Assembly: GCA_028708485.1 (NCBI GenBank)
Contig: JAQVYZ010000068.1
Location: forward strand, 1-6,091
Source: Caldisericia bacterium
GTDB taxonomy: Bacteria > Caldisericota > Caldisericia > UBA6126
Length of the DNA stretch: 6,091 nucleotides
Direction of reading: 5' to 3'
A program made the position numbers and the translations under genes. The notes under the pieces are model-generated. The model was not told the DNA's origin, made no database searches, and worked only from the letters and a program-made list of their open reading frames with translations. Shown here one piece after another: positions 1 to 4,912 of the stretch. Within the stretch, counting starts at the first letter, position 1. Each line of letters starts with the position of its first letter.

Positions 1-72
1 ATACTGGCATCTTCTTACTTTCAGATCAATATGGAATTTCTTTCTGATATAATCGGATAACAGTTTCCCGTC
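1..72 (-). pseudogene. Fragment of interrupted gene, IS630-like winged-helix piece (distal part)
   Basis: On the minus strand, 24 codons are open from 72 to the window edge. They include LLSDYIRKKFHIDLKVRRCQ, preceded by DGK. This resembles the winged helix-turn-helix of IS630-type transposases, where a helix like lae-YI-eefG is followed by a recognition helix ending in RR-x-Q. The IS21 left end cuts it off at its N-terminal side. The matching 5' part seems to be at 2506-2564. The piece is short and cut by both the IS and the window edge, so the family call rests on pattern resemblance only. It could be another small helix-turn-helix protein. Confidence 0.35.
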
Positions 73-119
73 TCTTTTTGGTAAAGTAATATCCACTCAC
101 TGGGGAACTTAAAATATCC
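73..119 (+). repeat. IS21 left outer terminal inverted repeat
   Basis: This is the reverse complement of 2505-2459, with about 29 of 47 positions matching by eye and no gaps. The best parts are TTTTTGG at 75-81 and CACT followed by GGAACTTAA at 98-112. IS21 elements usually carry multiple transposase binding sites at each end, and the two conserved blocks here could be such sites. The central part between the blocks is poorly conserved. Confidence 0.75.
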
Positions 120-126
120 AGCAGTA

Positions 127-143
127 AATGGAAAAACTCCATT
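127..143. other. Small hairpin between the IS21 left repeats
   Basis: AATGGA, a 5-base loop aaaac, then TCCATT form a perfect 6-bp stem. It sits in a 28-base insert between the outer and inner left repeats that has no counterpart at the right end, where the same two blocks are separated by one base. A role in blocking read-through or occluding the istA start is possible, but it may be chance. Confidence 0.3.
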
Positions 144-147
144 GATA

Positions 148-158
148 GCACCCCTGAT
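148..158 (+). repeat. IS21 left inner inverted repeat (11 bp)
   Basis: GCACCCCTGAT here is a perfect reverse complement of ATCAGGGGTGC at 2447-2457. It lies 47 bases before the istA start, and its partner lies 7 bases after the istB stop. The two therefore flank the coding part symmetrically and are probably internal transposase-binding sites. Confidence 0.75.
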
Positions 159-186
159 ACCGTATACCCTTTTAGGTGACGAAACC

Positions 187-194
187 AAAGGGGG
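187..194 (+). promoter_or_regulatory. Ribosome binding site of istA
   Basis: AAAGGGGG is a purine-rich Shine-Dalgarno-like run ending 11 bases before the ATG at 206. It supports that start over the in-frame GTG at 176, which lies upstream of the site. It could also serve the in-frame ATG at 215, though the distance is longer. Confidence 0.5.
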
Positions 195-205
195 TAAACG
201 AAAGG

Positions 206-1714
206 ATGCTAACAATGGAGCAAATATATCGTATCAGAAACATGAAGAAATATGAAGGAAAGAGTGTAAGAAAAATAGCTAGCATAACCGGACATGACTT
301 TAAGACCGTTAAAAAGTATATTGAAAAAGAAGACTTCAATCTTGCCATTCGTCCTAAGCAGCACAGAAAAGGAAAGTTGTCTCCTTACAGAAGTCTCATC
401 ACCTCTTGGCTTATCAGTGATCAACAAGCACCCCACAAACAGCAACATACTGCAAAAAGAGTGTATGACCGGTTACAGGAATTCTATCACGGGGAATTCA
501 AGGCGAGTGAAAGATCGGTGAGGAAGTGTGTCGCGCAGCTACGAAAAGAGCTTCAAACCGAAACAACCGCTTTTCTTCCGTTGGAACATCCCCCGGGAGA
601 AGCGCAGGGGGATTTCGGAGAAGCCCGGTTTGTCGAAAACGGAAAGACTTATGACGGTTATTATTTCAATCTGTCCTATCCTTACAGCAATGCCGGGTAT
701 ATGCAATTATTCAAAAGCGCCAACCAGGAATGTCTTTTGGAAGGCATGAAAGCCATTTTTGAGCATATTGGAGGGGTACCGACAGCCATCTGGTTCGATA
801 ATCTATCTCCCGTCGTCAAGAAAATCAAAGAACATGGAAAACGCGACCTGACCGATGGTTTTTTACGATTTATGATGCATTATGGCTTTCAGAGCAACTT
901 CTGCAATCCTGATAGCGGTCATGAGAAAGGTTCCGTGGAGAATAAAGTTGGATACCATCGCCGGAACCTATTAGTACCGGTTCCGGAATGCCAAGATCTG
1001 AAGGAATACAATCAGGCGTTGTTAACCAGATGTGATCAAGATATGCAAAGGGAGCACTACCGAGGATATGGTAGAATCCATGCTCTTTTTCAGGAAGATA
1101 AACAAGCGTTTTTACCCCTTCCTGCCATACCTTTTGAAGTCTTTCAGCATGAATTTGCGAAAGCGAACCATTATGGAAAGGTGAAGTTTGACCATCGGAC
1201 CTATTCCACTTCTCCCAAGATGGCAGGACGTCAGGTTATCATCAAAGCAGGAGCCTATGAGGTAGCCATACTCGATTCAGATTATCACCACATCATCACA
1301 CATAAAAGGTTGTACGGGAAGGAGACCGAATCCATGAACTGGATTCCCTACCTGGATCTTCTCAGCAGAAAACCGACCGCTTTCAAGTATTCCGGGATAT
1401 ACCAAACATTACCGCCGGTATTAAAAGAGTATCTGGATCAGCAAGACTACGTTGGGAAGAAGGAGATCTTGAAGTTGCTGGCACGCATCACGAAAGATTC
1501 GGATTTTCATACTGCCATTCGTGCTTTTGAAGAAGGGTTGAGTCTGGGAGTCAGCGACCTGGATAGTATCTGGGCACTCCATTGTCATCTGACGAGTGAA
1601 AGCTTGCCTGAACCCGAGATCGTTCTTTCGGATTCAGTTCCGGAACTGAAAGGATATGCACCCGACATCACCTTGTATGATGATTTGTTCCAGACCGGAG
1701 GGAGATCATCATGA
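206..1714 (+). CDS. istA: IS21-family transposase IstA
   Basis: This is the DDE transposase that cuts and joins the ends of the element, working with IstB. Counting from the ATG at 206, the protein has 502 residues, normal for the family. An N-terminal helix-turn-helix lies at about residues 5-42 (VRKIASITGHDFKTVKKYI at 21-39). The RNase H-like catalytic core has D136 in GEAQGDFGEA, D198 in AIWFDNL and E245 in HEKGSVENK; the last motif is typical of IS21 transposases. A small beta-rich C-terminal region is at about 322-371 (KFDHRTYSTSP). The frame also opens from a GTG at 176, but ATG 206 follows a good ribosome binding site and MLTMEQIYRIR looks like a normal IstA start. All three catalytic residues are present and the frame is intact, so it is probably functional. 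Its base composition looks less AT-rich than the flanks. Confidence 0.96.
   Translation: MLTMEQIYRIRNMKKYEGKSVRKIASITGHDFKTVKKYIEKEDFNLAIRPKQHRKGKLSPYRSLITSWLISDQQAPHKQQHTAKRVYDRLQEFYHGEFKASERSVRKCVAQLRKELQTETTAFLPLEHPPGEAQGDFGEARFVENGKTYDGYYFNLSYPYSNAGYMQLFKSANQECLLEGMKAIFEHIGGVPTAIWFDNLSPVVKKIKEHGKRDLTDGFLRFMMHYGFQSNFCNPDSGHEKGSVENKVGYHRRNLLVPVPECQDLKEYNQALLTRCDQDMQREHYRGYGRIHALFQEDKQAFLPLPAIPFEVFQHEFAKANHYGKVKFDHRTYSTSPKMAGRQVIIKAGAYEVAILDSDYHHIITHKRLYGKETESMNWIPYLDLLSRKPTAFKYSGIYQTLPPVLKEYLDQQDYVGKKEILKLLARITKDSDFHTAIRAFEEGLSLGVSDLDSIWALHCHLTSESLPEPEIVLSDSVPELKGYAPDITLYDDLFQTGGRSS
1697..1704 (+). promoter_or_regulatory. Ribosome binding site of istB inside the istA 3' end
   Basis: GGAGGGAG ends six bases before the istB ATG at 1711. 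It lies within the last codons of istA, and the stop and start overlap as ATGA. Translational coupling of the two proteins is the likely result. Confidence 0.65.
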
Positions 1715-2439
1715 ACCACGATGAATTAATCCGACAATACTGCAAGACACTTCGACTCGGTAAGCATATCTATGAAAGCTATGCCCACATCACCGCGAAT
1801 GATTTTGGTGATTTTCTCGCCCAGCTCTTAAAATCGGAAGTGGATCACCGGGAAGTAGCCAGAAAGAACAGAAATCTGGTCTCTGCCTCCTTTGATGTGA
1901 TCAAAACTTTTGAAGGATATTCGTTTGACAGCGTTCAGGTTCCGAACACCCTGGACGTGGAAGCCTTAAAGTCCGGAACTTTCATCGACAAACAGGAGAA
2001 CCTGATCTTATACGGTCCAGTGGGAACAGGTAAAAGCCATATGGCAACAGCAATCGGTGTTGCTGCCTGTTCGAGAGGTAAGAAAGTGAAATTCTATCGT
2101 ACCGCAGCGTTGGTCAATCAGTTAAGTGAAGCCAAAGCAAAAGGTGAGTTGAAAAGATTGGTGACTCAACTTACGAAATTAGACTTGTTGATTTGTGATG
2201 AATGGGGCTATGTTCCTTTCGAGAAAGGAGGATCTCAGTTACTGTTTCAAGTCATCTCAGAATGCTATGAAAGGAGGAGCGTGATTATTACCACCAATCT
2301 GGAGTTTAGTAAATGGAATGGTATTTTCTATGATGAAAAATTGACCAGTGCGATTATTGATAGGCTTGTTCATCATAGTCACCTATTAGTTTTTGAAGGA
2401 ATGAGTTATCGTTTGGCTCATTCTATGATGAAATCTTAG
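1711..2439 (+). CDS. istB: IS21-family helper ATPase IstB
   Basis: IstB is the AAA+ ATPase partner of IstA, a DnaC-like protein that assembles on DNA and helps select target sites and activate the transposase. The 242-residue length is usual for the family. Visible motifs are Walker A GPVGTGKS at residues 102-109, Walker B LLICDEW at 159-165 with D163 and E164, sensor-1-like TTN at 194-196, a conserved arginine in AIIDRL (R218) and the C-terminal SYRL. The N-terminal 60 residues form the helical region typical of IstB (LRLGKHIYESY). The start overlaps the istA stop by four bases and has its own ribosome binding site. No frameshift or missing motif is seen, so it is probably active. The stop lies seven bases before the inner right repeat. 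Confidence 0.96.
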   Translation: MNHDELIRQYCKTLRLGKHIYESYAHITANDFGDFLAQLLKSEVDHREVARKNRNLVSASFDVIKTFEGYSFDSVQVPNTLDVEALKSGTFIDKQENLILYGPVGTGKSHMATAIGVAACSRGKKVKFYRTAALVNQLSEAKAKGELKRLVTQLTKLDLLICDEWGYVPFEKGGSQLLFQVISECYERRSVIITTNLEFSKWNGIFYDEKLTSAIIDRLVHHSHLLVFEGMSYRLAHSMMKS

Positions 2440-2446
2440 TAATGGG

Positions 2447-2457
2447 ATCAGGGGTGC
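2447..2457 (-). repeat. IS21 right inner inverted repeat (11 bp)
   Basis: ATCAGGGGTGC is the perfect inverted partner of 148-158. Here it abuts the outer right repeat with a single base between them, unlike the left end, where 28 bases intervene. Confidence 0.75.
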
Positions 2458-2458
2458 A

Positions 2459-2505
2459 GGAATAATTAAGTTCCGGAGTGTAGGAAGTTATTGTTGCCAA
2501 AAACA
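2459..2505 (-). repeat. IS21 right outer terminal inverted repeat
   Basis: Read on the minus strand from 2505, this begins TGTTTTTGG and later shows CACTCCGGAACTTAA, matching the left outer repeat at 73-119. The TG tip (CA at the 3' end on the plus strand) is what IS21 elements normally show. Confidence 0.75.
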
Positions 2506-2564
2506 CGAAGAATCATAGCTTCTATCAGCTTTGTATCTTTTTCAGATAAGATAGTATTTTTCAT
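2506..2564 (-). pseudogene. 5' fragment of the gene interrupted by IS21
   Basis: An ATG at 2564 (minus strand) opens a frame reading MKNTILSEKDTKLIEAMIL plus two bases, up to the IS21 right tip. It is lysine- and glutamate-rich and predicted helical, like the N-terminus of a helix-turn-helix protein. Its natural continuation is the fragment at 1-72 on the same strand. With the boundaries used here, the two pieces share one frame only if the insertion duplicated 5 or 8 bases; both sizes are within the IS21 range, but no such duplication is visible. It runs into the IS without a native stop. Confidence 0.35.
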
Positions 2565-2575
2565 AAGTAGTATTA

Positions 2576-2719
2576 AATCATATATGATTGATTTATGCAA
2601 ACACTAAATACTAATTTTTTCAAACAGGTTCGAACTTCGTCCCACATTCCCCGTTTCCGTAGGTTATTGGGATAGTCTTTTTGTATTATCTTGTGAATAA
2701 ATGCAAAAATATTGATTAA
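2576..2719 (-). other. Unexplained open stretch of 48 codons in the spacer; possible remnant
   Basis: The minus strand is open from a TAA just upstream (2720-2722) to a TAA at 2573-2575. It has no start codon near its beginning; its first ATG gives only 24 residues. The translation includes HKIIQKDYPNNLRKRGMWDE, which is not low-complexity. It ends eight bases before the ATG of the interrupted gene at 2564. Its middle (about 2625-2665) is clearly richer in G and C than the surroundings. I do not recognise it. It could be a decayed gene, a conserved non-coding repeat or chance. Apart from this and the promoter-like element, the spacer 2506-2776 holds nothing I can identify. Confidence 0.2.
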
Positions 2720-2744
2720 TTATACATTTCATAACTTATACTTG
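2711..2744 (+). promoter_or_regulatory. Possible Bacteroidota-type promoter of the first ATPase gene
   Basis: TATACTTG at 2737-2744 matches the Bacteroidota -7 element TAnnTTTG except for one base, with ATTG at 2711-2714 as a poor -33 element 22 bases upstream. Transcription would start near 2750, leaving a leader of roughly 25 bases to the ATG at 2777. Such a start would leave the earlier ATG at 2759 with almost no leader. The spacing is a little long, so this is tentative. Confidence 0.3.
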
Positions 2745-2776
2745 AAATCCGTATAAAAATGCTATATACTCTCTCT

Positions 2777-3931
2777 ATGATTGAGCGAGATATCACTAAT
2801 GAGCTTCTTTTTTTGTCAACACAATATCCGGTGGTCACAATAGTAGGACCTCGTCAAGCCGGGAAAACAACTTTATCGCAACAAGTTTTCTCAGAATTCC
2901 ATTATGCGAATCTCGAGCTTCCTGAATGGCGGTCTTTAGCTGAAGAAGACCCGCAAGCCTTCTTCAGAACGTTTCCATCGCCTTTGATTATCGATGAAAT
3001 TCAAAGAGTACCCTCTCTTCTTTCCTATATTCAAGTACAGGTGGATAGGAATCAAAAGATAGGTCAGTATATCTTAACAGGAAGCCATCAATTCGAGCTT
3101 CAACAAGCGATATCACAATCCTTAGCGGGTCGAAGTGCGTTACTCACCCTATTGCCTTTAAGCATAAAGGAGCTATCTAGCATAGGATTCCAATACTCAA
3201 GAGATGAATATCTATTTCAGGGCTTTTTCCCTCGAATATATAAAGATAAGCAAGAGCCAAATCGTGCATACCGAAATTATTACCAAACCTATATCGAGCG
3301 TGACCTTCGGCAAATGAGTAATATTCGCAATTTAAATTTGTTTGATAAATTCATCCGTCTTTTAGCGGGAAGAACTGGGCAAGTAATGAATCTTCACTCT
3401 TTGTCTTCCGATGTAGGAGTATCCAGCACAACATTGCACGAATGGCTATCGTTACTGGAGGCTTCTTTTATCATATATCGTTTGCAACCATATTATAAAA
3501 ACTTCGGAAAGAGAACAATCAAATCACCGAAAATCTATTTTACTGATGTGGGTTTGCTTTGTTATTTATTAGGGATTTCTGAAATTCACCAGGTAGGAAG
3601 AGATCCTTTGATTGGCAGTATTTTCGAAAACATGGTTGTGATGGAAGCCATAAAAACCTTACTGAATAAAGGAAAAGAACCAAAGCTATTTTTTTATAGG
3701 GATAACAATCAGCTAGAAGTCGATCTGTTATATCAAAATGGACATGAATTGGTGCCAATTGAGATAAAATCAGCGATGACATTTCATCCTTCTTTCCGTC
3801 AAAAACTGGATCGAATATGTCGTATCATGGATTCATCACAAGCCTTTGTTATTTATGCCGGAGAGTCTGAAATACAGCTAGAAAACGTGAAAATTATGAA
3901 TTATACAAACACGAATCAGATTTTTGGCTGA
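2777..3931 (+). CDS. AAA ATPase with C-terminal DUF4143 domain (GPRQAGKT subfamily)
   Basis: This is a predicted ATP-binding protein of the AAA_14/DUF4143 type, 384 residues, a usual full length. The physiological role of the family is not established. The N-terminal ATPase shows Walker A GPRQAGKTT (residues 24-32), Walker B LIIDEIQ (70-76, D73 and E74), a sensor-like ILTGS (99-103) and LAGR (116-119). A winged-helix-like middle (about 208-245, VSSTTLHEWLSLLE) precedes the DUF4143 core, which has E284 in FENMV, D316 in EVDLL and E329-x-K331 in IEIKS, the pattern of a PD-(D/E)xK nuclease fold. ATG 2777 was chosen because MIERDITNELL is the normal N-terminus of these proteins; an in-frame ATG at 2759 would add six residues. 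There is no Shine-Dalgarno sequence. It is transcribed toward hicBA and stands alone, not in an operon. Nuclease activity is inferred from motifs only. Confidence 0.9.
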   Translation: MIERDITNELLFLSTQYPVVTIVGPRQAGKTTLSQQVFSEFHYANLELPEWRSLAEEDPQAFFRTFPSPLIIDEIQRVPSLLSYIQVQVDRNQKIGQYILTGSHQFELQQAISQSLAGRSALLTLLPLSIKELSSIGFQYSRDEYLFQGFFPRIYKDKQEPNRAYRNYYQTYIERDLRQMSNIRNLNLFDKFIRLLAGRTGQVMNLHSLSSDVGVSSTTLHEWLSLLEASFIIYRLQPYYKNFGKRTIKSPKIYFTDVGLLCYLLGISEIHQVGRDPLIGSIFENMVVMEAIKTLLNKGKEPKLFFYRDNNQLEVDLLYQNGHELVPIEIKSAMTFHPSFRQKLDRICRIMDSSQAFVIYAGESEIQLENVKIMNYTNTNQIFG

Positions 3932-3954
3932 AATACAATATACCCCTACCAAAA

Positions 3955-3982
3955 AATTGATACGAAACTCTAAATATCAATT
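3955..3982. terminator. AT-rich hairpin after the first ATPase gene
   Basis: AATTGATA and TATCAATT form a perfect 8-bp stem around a 12-base loop, 24 bases past the stop of the ATPase gene, followed by tagttt. The stem has only one G-C pair and no clean T-run follows, so it would be a weak terminator at best. It could also be a protein-binding site. Confidence 0.25.
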
Positions 3983-4030
3983 AGTTTAAGCCTTTTCATC
4001 AAGCCAGTACTATTTCTTCTTCTTTCCTGA

Positions 4031-4267
4031 TATAAGGAATTCCTCCGGATTGGAGGGATCTCTCCAAAACCATATGGATCTAATAACCGTATAATCCCCG
4101 AGTTAATTAATACTGATATCAAGGATTTGACTGTATTTGGTGCCTACGTAGCATCTCTTATCAAGCTGGATAAATTTAATAAATTGCTGATATTATGCAA
4201 TAAGATTGCAAATTTACACAATACACAATTCTATTCTCCCATTTGCTCAGATAAAACTATCCTTTAG
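4031..4267 (+). other. Unexplained 78-codon open stretch without a start; possible gene remnant
   Basis: The frame is open from TAT at 4031, just after a TGA, to the TAG at 4265-4267. It contains no ATG. The translation is varied rather than low-complexity and includes PKPYGSNNRIIPELINTDIK and later DLTVFGAYVASLIKLDKFNK. I do not recognise a family. The stretch could be the tail of a decayed gene or a chance opening. A short inverted repeat, CCTCC-ggatt-GGAGG, lies near its beginning at about 4042-4056. No other gene is visible between 3932 and 4278. Confidence 0.2.
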
Positions 4268-4278
4268 GGGTTGCTGGA

Positions 4279-4491
4279 TTACAGTTCATCTTTACTTATC
4301 CCTGCTTGTTTGATAATTTCGTATAATGTACCGGTGGGTATATCTTTACAATGCATGGGAAGAATGACGCGTTGTTTTGTTATAGGGTGCCAATAGATTT
4401 GATGACTTCCTTTGCTTCGATCCAGTTGGAATCCTTTTTTTTGAAGAATTTTTATTAGTTCTTTTGGAGTAATGGAGTGGGAATTAGACAT
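4279..4491 (-). CDS. hicA: HicA-family toxin (mRNA interferase)
   Basis: This is the toxin of a HicBA type II toxin-antitoxin pair. HicA proteins are small double-stranded-RNA-binding-fold ribonucleases that cut mRNA and are neutralised by HicB binding. The 70 residues match the family size and pattern: SITPKELIKILQKKGFQ at the N-terminus, then the signature GSHQIYWHP with the likely catalytic H30, then VILPMHCKDIPTGTLYEII and a C-terminal helix KQAGIS. The start is the ATG at 4491, because MSNSHSITPKEL is the natural N-terminus. The frame also runs upstream to 4581, but that part lies inside hicB and is unrelated in composition. It overlaps the end of hicB by eight bases, so the two are co-transcribed and probably translationally coupled, with antitoxin first. 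It appears intact. Confidence 0.9.
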   Translation of the reverse strand: MSNSHSITPKELIKILQKKGFQLDRSKGSHQIYWHPITKQRVILPMHCKDIPTGTLYEIIKQAGISKDEL

Positions 4492-4717
4492 GTGATTGGA
4501 TGCTAACCATATATTCCAAAGTGTTATCTTCGTTTGGTATGGATTCGTTATGGGCTTCAAGACTTTCAATATACAGTTCAATTGCTTCTTTTATCAAGGA
4601 TCTTGCCTGTTCAAGGGTTTCTCCATAAGTGATGCATCCTGGGAGTGAAGGTACTATAGCTGTGTATCCTGCATCATTTTCTTTTTTGAGTATTACCCGA
4701 TAATTTAATATCTTCAT
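4484..4717 (-). CDS. hicB: HicB-family antitoxin, short form
   Basis: This is the antitoxin partner of HicA, encoded first in the operon. The 77 residues carry the partial RNase H-like HicB fold: NYRVILKKENDAGYTAIVPS, then LPGCITYGETLEQARSLI with the family hallmark PGC-x-x-x-G-(E/D)-T, a helix KEAIELYIESL, and a closing strand ending in MVSIQSHV. The protein ends right after this domain, so the C-terminal helix-turn-helix or ribbon-helix-helix segment that lets longer HicB proteins bind their operator is absent. Autoregulation, if any, would need another way to contact DNA. There is no clear Shine-Dalgarno sequence before the ATG. The gene starts 194 bases from the stop of the second ATPase gene, with two palindromes in between. 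Confidence 0.9.
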   Translation of the reverse strand: MKILNYRVILKKENDAGYTAIVPSLPGCITYGETLEQARSLIKEAIELYIESLEAHNESIPNEDNTLEYMVSIQSHV

Positions 4718-4790
4718 TATTTTATTACCCCACTATTTGCTTTAATATAGATTTTACCATAAGAATTGACACAATAAATACATCGAAAAG

Positions 4791-4798
4791 CAAACTAA
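4791..4798 (-). promoter_or_regulatory. Possible -7 element of the hicBA promoter
   Basis: On the minus strand this reads TTAGTTTG, one base from the Bacteroidota -7 consensus TAnnTTTG. Transcription would begin near 4785, giving a leader of about 67 bases to hicB. The palindrome at 4808-4825 would then cover roughly the -24 to -41 region. No -33 TTTG lies at proper spacing; the nearest one is 25 bases away. Confidence 0.25.
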
Positions 4799-4807
4799 AT
4801 CTTAAAA

Positions 4808-4825
4808 TGTCCTACTCATAGGACA
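4808..4825. promoter_or_regulatory. Palindrome TGTCCTA-ctca-TAGGACA, copy 1 (possible operator)
   Basis: This has perfect 7-base inverted arms around the centre ctca. The same arms recur at 4841-4858 with a different centre. Conserved arms with a free centre fit a dimeric DNA-binding protein. Read on the minus strand, the stem is followed by TTTT, so a weak terminator for the upstream ATPase gene is an alternative for this copy. Confidence 0.55.
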
Positions 4826-4840
4826 AAAATGGTATGGTTC

Positions 4841-4858
4841 TGTCCTATTAATAGGACA
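4841..4858. promoter_or_regulatory. Palindrome TGTCCTA-ttaa-TAGGACA, copy 2 (possible operator)
   Basis: This is an 18-bp perfect palindrome with arms identical to copy 1, 33 bp away centre to centre, about three helical turns, so both sites would face the same side of the DNA. No T-run follows on either strand, which argues against a terminator for this copy. Confidence 0.55.
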
Positions 4859-4893
4859 CCTAAGAAAGAATGATTTTGATCCAACTGAAAAAC

Positions 4894-4912
4894 AAATCAG
4901 AAATTTCGATTT
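4894..4912 (-). terminator. Weak hairpin plus T-run at the end of the second ATPase gene
   Basis: On the minus strand AAATCGAAATTTCTGATTT can fold on itself (AAATC/GATTT and GAAA/TTTC with one bulged base) and is followed by GTTTTTC. The fold overlaps the stop codon, is AT-rich and leaves almost no loop, so it is only a candidate terminator. Confidence 0.25.

Larger units (their letters stand above)
73..2505 (+). mobile_element. IS21-family insertion sequence, apparently complete
   Basis: The element carries istA and istB with a 4-base overlap, bracketed by imperfect inverted repeats. This is the standard IS21-family layout, and about 2.43 kb is a normal length for the family. The outer repeats are 73-119 and 2459-2505; an inner perfect 11-bp pair is 148-158 and 2447-2457. 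The ends were placed by aligning the two flanks as reverse complements: T-C/G-TTTTTGG is shared at the tips. The right tip reads TG outward, as expected of the family, but the left reads TC, so the exact left boundary could be off by a few bases. No target-site duplication is visible (left flank ends ttcccgtc, right flank begins cgaagaat). The family assignment is firm; the exact ends are inferred. Confidence 0.9.

Noticed and set aside
142..168. Sigma70-like promoter TTGATA/TATACC for istA
   Set aside because: The spacer is only 15 bases, the -10 match is poor, and it overlaps the inner repeat; too weak to list as a feature.
176..205. GTG at 176 as the istA start, adding ten residues
   Set aside because: It lies upstream of the ribosome binding site at 187-194, and the added residues are not typical of IstA N-termini.
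209..448. Minus-strand open frame opposite the istA start
   Set aside because: It is a shadow of istA with no family resemblance and no promoter or start signal of its own.
294..749. Two short plus-strand open frames inside istA
   Set aside because: They are alternative-frame shadows of a clear transposase gene.
2621..2645. tRNA-like T-arm (GGTTCGAAC)
   Set aside because: The flanking bases do not pair as a T-stem, and no acceptor, D or anticodon arm is present on either strand.
3540..3782. Minus-strand open frame within the first ATPase gene
   Set aside because: It is opposite the conserved DUF4143 region and has no recognisable features.
4492..4581. Extended 100-residue form of HicA
   Set aside because: The extra N-terminal part lies in the hicB coding region in another frame and does not resemble HicA; the start at 4491 gives the normal length.
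4808..4858. The two palindromes as a CRISPR or tandem repeat array
   Set aside because: There are only two units, each a palindrome of 18 bases with a 15-base gap; there are no further repeats or cas genes.
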